Below, in pieces: positions 42,998-53,826 of a stretch of DNA of 64,000 bases; positions within the stretch are counted from its first letter, which is position 1; each line of letters begins with the position of its first letter. A model generated the notes under the pieces. The model saw only the letters and a program-made list of their open reading frames with translations, ran no database searches and was not told where the DNA came from. The stretch lies in contig CAJHNH020006667.1 in NCBI GenBank assembly GCA_905116865.2, positions 439,012 to 503,011 of the forward strand. The letters run 5' to 3'. The DNA comes from Candidula unifasciata (lineage: Eukaryota > Mollusca > Gastropoda > Stylommatophora > Geomitridae). Made by a program: the position numbers and the translations under genes.

Positions 42998-45069
42998 ATG
43001 TGGACGGGTAGGGATGGCTCCAGGCCCCCTGCTCGAAGGGGCCCACCCCAAGCTACTAGAGCCACAACCTCTGAATCTTCTGAAGTGACCAGGGAAGAAC
43101 AGAGTAATGCAACTGGACACAAACTGACAATTATGCACTGGAATGCTGAGGGAGTGAGGCTAAAGAAAACTGAACTACACAATTTATTGAAGCAGCACGA
43201 AATTGACATATGCTGCATCCAAGAGACTCACCTCACAAGTGCACATAGATTCTCTATCAGGGGATACTGAATCTTCCGACACGACAGGTTAGATCGTCCA
43301 AAAGGAGGAGTCTTGACTGCTGTCAAGAACACGATCACAGCTTGGGAAACCCAGAGATCTCAGGGTGGGGATACAGAGTTGATCACAGTCACTATTAAGG
43401 GTGCAAGGGAAGATGCGACAGTATGCAACATCTACTCACCACCAAACAGAGAAATTAATCTGGGACCCATCCAACTAAACACAGAAAACTGGACTACTGT
43501 CGGAGATCTAAATAGCCACTCACCTAGCTGGGGCTACACAGACCTCAATGCGAAAGGAGAAGAGGTAGAAAACTGGATAATCAGCAGCACTCTAGTTCTG
43601 ATAAATCATCGTGACGACCCAGACACATTCTACTCTCGAGCTTGGAGGAAAACTAGCACCCCAGACTTGGCTATAGCAACTGAAGATGTGAAGAAAGTTA
43701 CCAGTCGGGTTGTATGTCAACAGCTGGGTGGAAGTGATCACAGGCCCGTAATCCTGTCTATTAACAAAAGTAGAGAAGTTACTAAGGAAAAGAACCCTCC
43801 CAGCTGGAACTACAAGAAGGCTAACTGGAGCCTATTCACTTCCCAGTTGGACGACACATTAAAGAGAGTCTTCTTCAGAAGACTGGAAATAAATGCCAAA
43901 CTGAAGATCCTCAACACAACTATTCTAAATGCAGCCAAGGGTAACATACCACGAGACAGCAGGAAAAACTGTAAACCTTACTGGTCGCCTGAACTGGACA
44001 CTCTGCATTCCAAACTTAGTACCAGGAGGGAAAATATGGAGAAGGATCCGACAGATAAAAATGTAATACTTCATAAAAGAGCAAAAGCAGCCTTCATCAA
44101 AGAGAGAAATAATCAGATGAGGGAAAGCTGGCACAAAAAGACGGCGTCATTTAACCTGGAGAAGGACACTTCACGTCTGTTGAATCTCACAAAAAGCCTG
44201 AATGGAGACAAGACAGAAAAAGCCAGAAATGTACTCCAAACAGACGATGGAACTGTTACTGGCAAGTTAGCAGCAGATGTGCTAGCTGAAACACACTAGA
44301 AGGAAACTGAAGTTCATATTCCCAAGCAAAGAATAAAAGAAGTACGAAACCAGACCAAGACTCTTCTAGCAGACTCTAGTACAAAAACAAAAGAGGCCTG
44401 CATGTCAGAAAAGTTTACTATGCAAGAGCTGGAAGTTGGAATTGGAGAGTTGAAAATGAAGAAAGCCACGGGGGCTGACGGCATTACAAACGAATTTCTG
44501 TCTCATTTAGGACCTGCTGCCAAGAAGTTTCTTCTCTGCATTTACAACCAGAGTTGGCAAAAAAGTGTAGTACCGTCAGCAAGGAAGGAAGCTCTCATCC
44601 AGCCTATCCTTAAAAAGGGTGGAGACAGAAGAGACCCAAAAAGCTATAGACCCTTCAGCCTTCTTAGTTGTGTAGAAAAATTGATGGAGAAATTAGTAAA
44701 TAAAAGACTAATGTGGTTCTTGGAGACAAACTCTGTAATTACCACATCACAGACAGGATACAGACAGTACAGAAACACAGAGGACCAGTTGACATATCTG
44801 GCACAGAAAATAGAGAATGCCTTCCAGGAAAAAAAAGAAAGTTCTTGCTGTCTTTTTTTACCTCTCTCGTGCTTTCGATTCAGTTTGGAAAGAAGGCCTA
44901 CAACTAAAACTGCTACAGGCAGGAGTTGTGCACAACATGTACAAGTGGATCAAAGACTTTCTTTTCCAACGCAGAGCCAGATTCAGAATTGATGGACACT
45001 TCAGCATACTGGCAAAACTTAGAGAATGAGTTCCCCAGGGCAGTGCGATAGCACCAACTCTGTTCCTGG
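42998..45069 (+). pseudogene. I/Jockey-like LINE ORF2: endonuclease plus RT, inactivated
   Basis: The endonuclease (EEP fold) begins near LTIMHWNAEGVRL (43120), with catalytic-region motifs CCIQETH (43210), GDLNSHSPSWGY (43500) and GGSDHRPVIL (43730). The RT begins KMKKATGADGITNEFL (44450), then YRPFSLLSCVEKLMEKLVN and TGYRQYRNTEDQ, with motif A as FFYLSRAFDSVWK (44850-44890). Breaks: stop at 43268-43270, stop at 44297-44299, frameshift near 44830, stop at about 45028. Motif A has Tyr where the first catalytic Asp is expected. The copy ends near TLFLV (45069), so motif C, RNase H and the zinc tail are gone. The C-terminal fragment at 8672-9065 may come from this family. Upstream DNA may hold its 5' UTR. 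Confidence 0.88.
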
Positions 45070-45402
45070 TTATTTATATTTTAATAACGCTTCCTCGGCT
45101 AATCTCGTGTTTTTGCGAGTTTGTCGGTCATTTAGAAATACAGTAGTAAGCTTTATTTTCAGCTATTTAATAATTTAAATCCTTCGGATTTGTCGGTGGG
45201 TTGGGAAGGGGTGGTGATGACAGTCACTGTTAACTGAGAGAGCTTAAAAAATGATTTTAATTAAGCTCAAAACACTATTTTGAAGTTCTCATTTTTAAAA
45301 TTATTTATATTTTAATAACGCTTCCTCGGCTAATCTCGTGTTTTTGCGAGTTTGTCGGTCATTTAGAAATACAGTAGTAAGCTTTACTTTCAGCTTTTTA
45401 AT
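45070..45402 (+). repeat. 231-bp tandem unit, about 1.4 copies
   Basis: About 100 bp from 45070 ('aacgcttcctcggctaatc', 'gtttttgcgagtttgtcgg', 'cagtagtaagcttta') is repeated almost exactly from 45301. The period is 231 bp, and the first copy begins at the LINE break. A CTCG/CGAG hairpin lies in each copy. Confidence 0.8.
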
Positions 45403-45549
45403 TATTAAAAAAAAAAAAAAAAACTATCTTTTTAAGTCCTAAAAATACAATTTAAAGCACAACTACTATAAATAGACTTATATGCTGTGTGTTCTAGTGT
45501 CGGTTGATCAGACTGTCTGAAAATCTAAGCAGACAACGATTGTGATATT

Positions 45550-47379
45550 CATTCATTCAGTAGCATGTCCCTCGCGGAACCTCGCTGCCATAACAACCCT
45601 CCGGAAAACCTTCCTATCCTGAGCAAGATGTCCTGCGTCTGATACACCCATCTGGAGATCATCTGCCACATCCTGCACCCATCTTCTCCTTGGCCTTCCT
45701 CTTCCTCTCTTCCCAGGCATATACCCCTCCATTATTGTTCTCTCTAGACTTCCATGACGTTTCAAGTGACCAAAATATTTCAATTTTCTTTGTTTTATTG
45801 TCTTTACTAGCCAACCCTCTTCAATATTAAGCTCTTGAAGTATGGATGCATTTGTTCTTTTCTTTACCCAAGATATTCTTAGAACCTGTCTGTAACATTT
45901 ATATTCAAATGCATTTATGCGCTGTTCCGCTTGTTTAGTAAGTGTCCAGGTCTCACAGGCGTATGTTGCAATGGGAAAGATGCATGCTCTTAAAAATCTG
46001 ACCTTTGTAGTTCTATCTGTACAATTCCATAATTTATTCAGTTGTTTTAGTCTTTGAAGAGCAATTGATAGTCGCCGTTTAATTTCTTTCATTGTGTCAC
46101 CATTGTTGGTAACCAGTGACCCAAGATATTCGAAATTTTCCACCACTTCCAATCTTTCCTCATTAACATATATTTCCTTCTCCATGGCAGTTTTGTTTGT
46201 ATGCATTATCTTTGTTTTTGCTATGTTAAGAAATAAGTTATGATTTTCACTATTTCTTTGGAGTGAGGTTAATAAGTTTTCTAAACCATTTTGTGATGTT
46301 GATAGTAATACTGTATCATCAGCATAACGAATTTCTGGTATTTCATGACCACTGATGTTTAGGGCATCATATTGTTCCTTGTTTATATTATCTCTTACAT
46401 TTCTCATTATATTTTCGGCGTACAGGTTGAACAAATACGGTGACAGCACACATCCCTGACGGACTCCTTGCTTGATGCCAAACCAGTCTGATGTCTCTCC
46501 ATCTATTCTGACTGCTGCTTGTTGGTCTTGATAGAGCATTTTAATGAGCTGCACTATATGTGATGGAAAGCCCATATTCCTCATGATTTCCCAAAGCTTC
46601 TGATGTTGTACACAGTCAAATGCTTTTGAATAATCCACAAAACATAAGAACAGATTTACATTAAATTCTCTACACTTCTCTATTATTAAACGCATGTTGA
46701 ATATATGATCTCTTGTTCCTCTTCCCTGTCTAAATCCAGCCTGAGCTACATTAATCTCTTCTTCCATTTTTCTATGCAGTCTTCTCATTATATTTTTTAG
46801 TAGAATTTTACTTGCATGACTGATCAGGGCAATAGTTCGATAGTTTGTACATAATTTCAGGTCACCCTTTTTTGGTATTGGAATGAAGATAGTTCTCTTC
46901 CAGTCTTTTGGCCAAATACCATATTTCCATATCTTTTCACATAATGCATGATAGATTTTTATGCTTTCTTCTCCTCCCGCTTTAATCAATTCAGCTGGTA
47001 TCTCATCACATCCAGGTGATTTACCATTTTTCAGGCGTTATGTTTTCTTTCATGATTGTTATGGATTCTTGGCAAAATCTGCAGAAGGTAGTTTGCCGTT
47101 GCTTTCCTCCTGAGCAGTGACTATACTAGTCGGTGGCCATAGCCATTGTCTCTACTGATGAGATCATCTGCCTATCGCCGCAGAGTGCAGACCATAACCA
47201 ACAATACCTGTCGGCTGCTCTTACACTCCATCCACCACATGCTTCCATGGCTTCACGTAACCCTGGTTGGGGGGCTAAACGGGTACTCCACCTTGCCCAA
47301 GGGTGTCCCGTAGACTAGCGGAGGAAAGGAGGCGTCTTACTTCTCCTTTGATAGGGGATACCCCTACCCCGCTAACCGT
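45550..47379 (-). mobile_element. RTE-type LINE with 11-bp TSD, internally deleted
   Basis: The insertion is bounded by ATTGTGATATT at 45539-45549 and 47380-47390. On the minus strand it starts with about 340 bp of 5'-UTR-like sequence (47379-47035), then joins RT coding at KNGKSPGCDEIPAELIKAG and runs to ARFREGHATE, a stop and (TGAA)2. The endonuclease domain is missing. The element therefore retains both outer ends but lost its middle before or during insertion. Confidence 0.85.
45553..47035 (-). CDS. RTE/BovB-like reverse transcriptase ORF (N-terminally incomplete)
   Basis: A 478-codon ATG-initiated frame (45553-46989) continues upstream in frame to about 47033 with KSPGCDEIPAEL. RT landmarks: NYRTIALISHASKILL, AGFRQGRGTRDHIFN, motif A LCFVDYSKAFD, motif B GVRQGCVLSPYLFNLY, motif C IRYADDTVLLST. 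The thumb follows (YACETWTLTKQ), then FEYKCYRQVLRISW and a basic tail GKRGRGRPRRRW. No stop or frameshift interrupts RT, and all catalytic Asp are present. The protein would copy LINE RNA at a nicked target, but with no endonuclease and no normal start it is unlikely to act alone. Its C-terminus is identical to that at 10791-11021. Confidence 0.9.
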
Positions 47380-47390
47380 ATTGTGATATT

Positions 47391-48306
47391 AACCACATTA
47401 AAAAGTGCGCGTTCCATTTTGTTGTTCTTTTCCATTTCGCCAGACTGAGCCCCAGCAAAGCGTGGCCGGTACTGCTAGTTATGTGGATAAAAAGGGCCAC
47501 CTATATTCCCTACAGGATCTTGAGAAGAGGTCTCACAGCCTTGCAAGCCCCCTCCCCCCCCCCCCCCCCCCTCGCGTTTTTCTTGAAAAAAAAAGAAAAG
47601 AAATGGGAGTGGGGAAAGGGGATAAGTGAGCTCAAGAGGCCAAAGCTACCAGGTTTTGTGACTATGCTTGTAAATTAGGTTAAATGCGTTAGGAACAATT
47701 CGAATGAAGTCAGTTGCGTCAGAGTCTTTGTTTAAAGTCTGGAGTGAAGTACAAGAAAATTAAATCCTACAGCTGTTTTTAGCATCTATACATTAACTTA
47801 ACGTTAAGCCATTACAATCTGGTATCTATAGCGTCGTGTTTGACAGTGAAACCATATTTATTCACTTAGCTACCCATCTTGATTTTGTTTGTTCTTCGCT
47901 TCCCCGCCAATAATTAGATCCATATATAACTGTCTACGTATAGGACATAGATCTCTGTTTAAGCTTGCATGTGATAATGTCACGTGTTACGGATATAATT
48001 ATTCAAAGAATTTTTGGATAGGAGAAAAGACAGGAATCTGACATATCGGTATAGTCTTGAAATACAGTAAATGCCTGTTTCACTCAAGTGGTATTGGGTG
48101 CTTAGGTCGATTTACCACAATTCATTTCAAACTAATGATAGAACTATTAGTTTTATCAACGCACGCTAACAAATGTTGAATGTTGAATTAGGAATCGATA
48201 TCTCAGCACTCAGGAGGCTGCCATAAGTGCTCAATCTCCATCTTTAGCAGCAAGCGAAGAGTTCCAATTCTGATGGTACCAGTAACCGTCTGATTGTATA
48301 TCCGTC
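47391..48306. other. Non-coding DNA
   Basis: A C-run lies at 47550-47571. No gene or dispersed repeat is recognised. Confidence 0.5.
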
Positions 48307-48537
48307 TCATCCTTCCCTTGTGTTTTGAGTAGATCCCCTGTCGGCCAAATCCCCTAGTAACTCCTCGCAAGCCATTCTCCTTAGACCGTAATGATCTATC
48401 TGCGCCTCCGCACTGTTCAACTGTTCCCAAAGGGCTCTCACAATGTCTAACTTGTCATACATCAATTCCCCACCAAATAGTGCAGAGCCAGCCAGTCTAT
48501 CTGGCTGCTGATTTCCCGTCACGCTAGCAAAGTAGTT
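48307..48537 (-). pseudogene. Candidate coding exon or pseudogene fragment, family unknown
   Basis: On the minus strand a 3' splice-site-like 'aagtaacttttag' (48538-48550) leads straight into an open frame of 76 codons: NYFASVTGNQQPDRLAGSAL, then MYDKLDIVRALWEQLN, then HYGLRRMACEELLGDLADRG. Composition is globular and helix-rich, unlike repeat-derived ORFs. After LADRG a single-base shift would continue into another frame (RMRRIYNQTVTGTIRIGTL, to about 48206), so it may be a frameshifted pseudogene or a diverged mobile-element protein. I recognise no family. No clear 5' splice site follows. Confidence 0.4.
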
Positions 48538-48689
48538 CTAAAAGTTACTTGTTACCAGAATAAAATCAAAAACTGAATAAATACTAGCAGAAAAAAGCAG
48601 GCTACTTTCCGGAAAAATAGGTGTACCACAGAACAAATTTGTAACATCAGAACAGTGCCAGAAAAATACTGACAAAATTAACACTTCCT

Positions 48690-49310
48690 ATATCAAAACG
48701 TCCTTTACTTCACAAAGACATTTGACCGTCTGCGGCATGCTGGGCTCTGACAAATAATGAGAAATTTCAACTTCGATAAAAACATCATTGACACCATTGA
48801 AGCACTTGATAAAGATGCAAACAGTGCAGTACTCACAAAATGAATGTGCACATTTTGCAGAGCTCTTGTGGGAGTAAGACAGGGGTGCATATAATCGCCT
48901 GTTCTTGTCAATTTGCACTTGGGCAACACCATGAGAGAAACACTGGAGAATTATGAAACATCTACATCCACTGGCGGAAGACGACTATATAAATTTCGTT
49001 TCGTAGACGACATTGATCTCACGGTTGGTTCTGAAGCAGAACTCCCAGAACTTACTGCAAAACTAGAGGCAGTCTGTGGTAAATATGGCATGGTAATTAA
49101 TGGCGTGAAAATCAAGATTCTGCTAAATAGCAAAGACAGTCAAGTATCTACTAACATACACATAAAAAGGGATGGGGAACAAAACAAACTAGGAAAAGTT
49201 GAACACATGAAATACCTCGACTTCCACATATGTAACGATGGCAGTTGTAGCAAAGAGATCAGGGCAACAGACGCGATGTCCCACTGAATACGTTGTGCAA
49301 GAGCAAAACA
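48690..49310 (+). pseudogene. RTE-like LINE RT fragment
   Basis: Starts in motif A (KTFDRLRHAGL), then motif B (LVGVRQGC), motif C as FVDDIDLTV (about 49000-49025), KYGMVINGVKIK, and KYLDFHICNDGSCSKEI. Stops occur in the first part (48741-48757, 48840, 48893). The 3' part is open from 48913 to 49287. It belongs to the group of the minus-strand copy at 26084. The 5' and thumb regions are absent. Confidence 0.8.
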
Positions 49311-49554
49311 CAGCATAGTAGTAAAGGTTTCATCATCATAATAATAATAAACCTCTTGTGCCGTTAAGTAGCATAGGGAGGAACAATTTTCGATCCGGTG
49401 CACCGTAGTTGGCACTGGCTATTGTCTCGCTGTTAGGGTGTAAGATATCTTTAATGTTGTTAATCCATTCTCTCGTGTCCATCCGATTTTGGATAATCTA
49501 AGATGTAATACCGTTGATTTTATTTGACGTTGCTGCATTGTAACGAAATGACCA
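49311..49554. other. Non-coding DNA between LINE fragments
   Basis: (ATC/AAT)n at 49330-49352 may be the tail of the preceding LINE. No gene. Confidence 0.45.
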
Positions 49555-50945
49555 ACTATTTGATCTGCTATTTCTCGATGGTTTGTAAGAGATGCCAGAA
49601 TCATGAGACGACCAGAGATTGGAAGTGACCACTATCTGGTCACAGTAAAGAGAACAACTGAAAGAACTTCTCCAACAAGGCAAGACAGACAACCATGCAA
49701 GAAACCAAGCAACCGAGAAGGAATGACGATTATGGCATAAAAGCTAAAAGAGCCAGATTTTAAGGCTAGATACCAGGTGATTATATTTACAGCAATAGGA
49801 ACTGAAGAAGAACCCTCAGAGGACACTGGAACCTTCTGGCACAGATTCAAAAATATCCCCACAGCAGCTCCAGTAGAAGCATGTGGAGAAGTCCCAAGTG
49901 GAAGGCGGAGACAAAGGACACCTTGGTGGACGGAAGAAGTCAAATTGAAAAATGGAGAAAAGAAAAGGGCATGGAAGCAAAACCTGGCAGCCAGAAACAC
50001 AGCTGAAGAAACAGAGAAATATAAACAATATGTAGCACTTAGAGGCCAAAAATATAGTGCTTAAAGTAATACAGAAATCATGGGAAGAGTTTGGAGGAAA
50101 GTTGGAAAAGAATGCAAGAGAAAATCAAAAACTGTTCTACAAGACCATCAAGAATATGAGGAAGGAGACAGAGTGCCCACTGAAATTCACAACAGATAAG
50201 AAAGGGACTCTGCTTACTACTACAAATGATATCATGGACTAATGGGAAAAATACTTCTCAGAGTTCCTTGGTGTAGAGGGAAGTCATGGCCCAGAAATAA
50301 CGGACTTTACTACTGAGAAGTAAATCATCCATGGGGTTAATAACATCAGAATGGAAGTACTGAATGCAGCTTTGAGAAGATTAGGCTGGGAAAAGGAGCA
50401 AGTAATGATGGTATAACACCAGGGATGGTCAAATTTGATTGCAGGTGAGCTCTTTCTTCTGAAGGTTCTCCAGGCAGCTTGGTGTAGCAAATCTTTTGTG
50501 CCTATATCAAAAAAGGTGAAAACAGACAAGGTGAAAACCAAAGTGGCATATCCCTTCTTAGCGTTCCTGGTAAAAATTACTCTAGAATTCTCGAGCAGAG
50601 ACTTAGAAGTCTGGTAGAGCCACAGCTGGATGAGGCCCAATGCGGCTTCAGAGCAAAGCGAAGTACTCAAGACCTTATCTTCACAATGAGACAGATAAGT
50701 GAAAAAGCCCTTGAATATAAGAGTGAGATGCACCTATGTGTTTGGTTCTAGAAAAGGTATTTGTCAAGGTACTCTGGATCAAGCTCTGGGACTGCTTGGC
50801 AGGAAAAAAAACATCCCACCACCCCTGATCAGTGCAATACAGTTACTACAAAAGCTGCAGAAATTATGTAAGAACAGAAGACCAAAAGTCAGAAGAATTT
50901 AAGACCACTAGCGGTGTTAAACAAGGTGATATTCTCTTGGTCTGC
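49555..50945 (+). pseudogene. LINE endonuclease C-terminus, linker and partial RT
   Basis: The reading begins RIMRRPEIGSDHYLVTV, with the endonuclease SDH motif. It continues through RRRQRTPWWTEEVKLKN, the long linker (RKVGKECKRKSKTVL) and NDGITPGMVKF, then RT pieces LVEPQLDEAQCGFRAKRST (about 50610) and TTSGVKQGDIL (motif B, about 50912). Many frameshifts and stops occur, and motif A is degraded. The RT is cut just after motif B, where an inverted tail of another LINE abuts. Confidence 0.8.
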
Positions 50946-51125
50946 CTCTATCCCATTTTTCCACGAATCTTTCCAGTTGTCACAATGTTCTCCAATGTCT
51001 GTCTTTTCATTATGTGGTGTTATGGTTGGATGTCTTAATAATAGTGCTATTTGGTATACAAGTGCACTCTCTTTATGACATCCAATTTCGATTTCTCTGT
51101 CAATTCCTATATCTTTCATGAACAA
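50946..51125 (-). pseudogene. LINE 3' fragment abutting in inverted orientation
   Basis: The plus-strand text 'aatctttccagttgtcacaa' parallels 'agatctttccagtggtcaca' of the LINE at 22570 over about 90 bp. It is a 5'-truncated or recombined piece joined tail-inward to the preceding LINE. Confidence 0.55.
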
Positions 51126-51365
51126 AACTAATATATATATATATATTTGTATTCCCTAGCTTATTTTAGACAAGAAACCATCAGCTGTATATGTAGAGGA
51201 TCAGGGCTTCTACTGACTTGCATTTTGTGTGTGTTTTTTTTGTACTGATATTCATACTGTATTAACTGCATGCTGAGCTCAACCTGTTAATGTTTTCTTC
51301 TAGTCCCTTCTCTTTACCGTAGAACAAGAATTGGTCGTCAGCAGATAGTAGTTCGTTTTAAGTTG

Positions 51366-51369
<4 letters not shown>
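51126..51369. other. Short non-coding stretch
   Basis: It contains a short (AT)n run at 51131-51147. No gene. Confidence 0.4.

Positions 51370-51454
<85 letters not shown>
51370..51454. repeat. (AT)n-(AG)n microsatellite
   Basis: Dinucleotide AT changes to AG near 51432. Confidence 0.95.
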
Positions 51455-51455
<1 letters not shown>

Positions 51456-51539
51456 AGACAGTACAAGAACACAGGCCTGATCTGTGATTCCTAAGATTGT
51501 GTGACAAACATTGCTGCTTACCATTTTCTGTTTGGCACA

Positions 51540-51720
51540 GGATAAAGATGCAAGCGCTCGCCTGCCGTCACGAAGCTGTCAGATTCGAATCTGCATTGAG
51601 GCGGGCATTTCTTTTTACCTTACTCCACCAAGCCAAACATCGGTACCAGGAAATGACCTGGAAAATAAAAGCGGTAAACTTTACACAGCAACATCAACCG
51701 AGCGACAATTCTTCTATAAA
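51540..51720 (+). repeat. SINE-like repeat with tRNA-like head
   Basis: 'agcgctcgcctgccgtc' and 'agattcgaatctgc' suggest an A/B box pair, with 'accaggaaatgacctgg' downstream as a short hairpin. Only one good copy is seen, so the class is uncertain. Confidence 0.4.
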
Positions 51721-51753
51721 AGTATGCGTCTTTTATCATATGACTGTCTAGCC

Positions 51754-51963
51754 CAGCAGTTATCAACCTGTGAGTCGAACGACCCTATGATAGGGGTTGC
51801 GAAAGACCACCAAAAAACAAATATTCACCGAAGTTATGAAGTAGCATCGAAAATAACTGTAGGGTTGATGAGGAAGGGGATTGCGGGGGGGGGGGGGGGG
51901 GGTCGCCACAACACGAGGAACTGTATTGAAGAGTCGCTGCATTAGAAGGGTTGAGAACCTATA
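51754..51963 (+). mobile_element. SPIN-like hAT MITE, copy D
   Basis: The left end is cagCAGTTATCAACCTGTGAG and the right end ggttgagaaccta. Internal 'gtcgaacgaccctatgatag', 'gttatgaagtagcatcgaaa' and 'gtcgccacaacacgagg' blocks match the family. Flanking 8-mers gtctagcc (51746-51753) and gtctaacc (51964-51971) match at seven of eight. It contains a G19 run, probably expanded after insertion. Confidence 0.88.
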
Positions 51964-52164
51964 GTCTAACCATTGGCGTTTAAGGAGTACTTAATTTTAC
52001 TTTTTACCATGAGTGTTTCTGTCGGGGGCAAAATTAAACATCCTAACCTGTACAGTCCGTGGCGACAGCGATAGCTATGCGGCCCTAAAACCTCAGGCTC
52101 AGGACCTCCTGCCTACGCCGCCTTTATAAGTGGTACATACAGATTGTAGTAGCAGTGTTTTTTT

Positions 52165-52415
52165 TTTTTTTTTTTAAACATGGTTTTAACCAGACGTTGC
52201 AGAACAAACCCTAGCTCTATCTGGCTGTTGTGGGTTTTCTAGTCAAATTTACGTTCAGTAGTTTGCCACTGCTTCTGGGTGGTCGGCTCTCGGTACTACG
52301 GTCTAAACCATAGCAAGACAAACCGTCCTTAGCAGGGATCGAACCCGGCACTCTGACATTACGAAGCGTGTTCGCAACGCCGAAGCCAGAGACGCCGACT
52401 TTCACTTGGTAATGA
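52165..52415 (-). repeat. tRNA-derived SINE R5, copy 6
   Basis: Minus strand: 'gtctctggcttcggcgttgc' (A box region), 'gccgggttcgatccctgc' (B box), then the body with 'gccgaccacccagaagcag' and 'gcaaactactgaacgtaaat', ending at a poly-A run (T on plus, 52159-52176). Complete or nearly so, about 250 bp. Confidence 0.75.
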
Positions 52416-52542
52416 TGTACCTTATTATCGTGCCTCATAAGCAAGGCTATTGTCCCGGCGGTACGGACTACATGCACATTTTTAAGGCGTCAATTGTTCA
52501 GTGCAGTGGTAATAGACACTTTTGTGGTGTGTACTGGCACCT

Positions 52543-52688
52543 TGTCATAACCCTGTGGGACAGAGTATAGACAATACGTCGTGTAACTACATGTTGTGTA
52601 TGTGTTGAGTGTGTTTTGGTATAGTGTGTCTGTCACAGGGCCGTACAGCGAGCCCTAGTTCAGTAAAAAAGATATCAGGTCCTTGACA
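52543..52688 (+). repeat. 5' LTR, internally deleted (146 bp)
   Basis: It matches the first about 54 bp and last about 92 bp of the 872-bp 3' LTR and lacks the roughly 726 bp between. The join is at 'catgttg/tgtatgtg', where both LTR halves share short TG-rich words. Loss of the U3 interior probably removes promoter elements. Confidence 0.92.
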
Positions 52689-52695
52689 GATATAA

Positions 52696-52724
52696 TGGAG
52701 GCTACGTCCGTTAGGATTTGAACC
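52696..52724 (+). promoter_or_regulatory. Candidate primer-binding site
   Basis: TGG at 52696 lies 7 bases after the LTR, and GATTTGAACC at 52715-52724 complements a tRNA T-loop word (GGTTCAAATC). The spacing from TGG to the T-loop complement is about 4 bases longer than in a standard tRNA acceptor/T-arm. The priming tRNA is therefore not identified. Confidence 0.45.
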
Positions 52725-53826
52725 AAATTGATACATAATGGCAGTTGTTCTGTAGATTTTAACCCAACCTTAGTAGTTGATTGAGATAGTATGTTACTAG
52801 AAAATTAAATGTGTTGTTTGACTAGGGTTAACTATTGACAAATTATAGATTATTAACAGTTTTTTGTGGTAATTTCGTTTATGGTCAAAGTGCAGACATA
52901 TTTCGGCTCGTCTCTTAATTCATGATATGGCTACCGAGTTGGTTTCATTGCGTTGCTGGGTTGGTTCCCTTAAATAGTGGCATCGTATGCGCAATCAACT
53001 CCTAAAAACTTGATAGTGATATCGAGTCTTGTCTGATTTATTGTTAGCACTAGATTGTGATTGTTTTGTGAATAATGTCCAATGTTGGCGTCTTGACTGT
53101 GTTTATTTAGTGGTAACGACTGACTGTGTTATAAATAGGGTGCGTCTTTACGGATAGGCGACGATAGGGCGATTTACATGGTAGACAAGTATTTTTCTGG
53201 AGTGCATCAATGCGTGATATATGTGTTGTTCTGCTGTGTGTCTGATTGAGAGTCCAAGAAATCCTCAGCAAGGCCCTTCGCCCTCGATCATCATTGTTGC
53301 TTCATCGTGTTTTTCATCGGGCAGCCATATTCCCAGGACTGGAGAAAAGATAAGTTGGATTGTGGTTTTGATTGTGGCGTTGGTTTCTGGTTTTCTCCTT
53401 GTCCTAGGTGTTCCATTGGGTCGGTCTGGCGCCGTTCATCGTTTTTCTATCATTCTTGTCTATCCTGTTCATTACATATAAGTATTGTTTTGAGTGCACA
53501 CATCACCCATCCTCATCTGAAATTGTTAAGGAGTAGCTTTCGGATTCCTATTCTAAGTTTCAGCTGTTACTATCCAAAGTGTTTTAACAGTTGCTATTAT
53601 ACTGCTTTTATTATCTGAGCTGTAATATTGTCCAGTCTTATTTTTTTTTAAATTATGACTGCATTTCTGTAGTTACTACGTTAAAGCGGTGTAGTTCAAT
53701 ATATATATTTATATATACTTTTTTTCGAACTGAGGTTGCAGCGATTTAAATAATTTGTTTTGTGCGTGTATTTATTTATTGGTCAGCAAGGCAACAGTTT
53801 GATTGTAATTGTTGTACTACTACAAG
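52725..53826. other. Leader of the Ty3 element
   Basis: About 1.1 kb between primer-binding site and gag. Short ORFs (53221-53481, 53307-53618) have no gag motif. A T-rich stretch is at 53640-53720. Confidence 0.6.

Noticed and set aside
45553..46989. Host gene of 478 codons
   Set aside because: RT motifs A, B and C and the TSD-flanked context show it is a LINE ORF2 fragment.
53221..53618. Hydrophobic ORFs upstream of gag as an extra element protein
   Set aside because: Short, overlapping in different frames, and within the leader; no envelope-like features.
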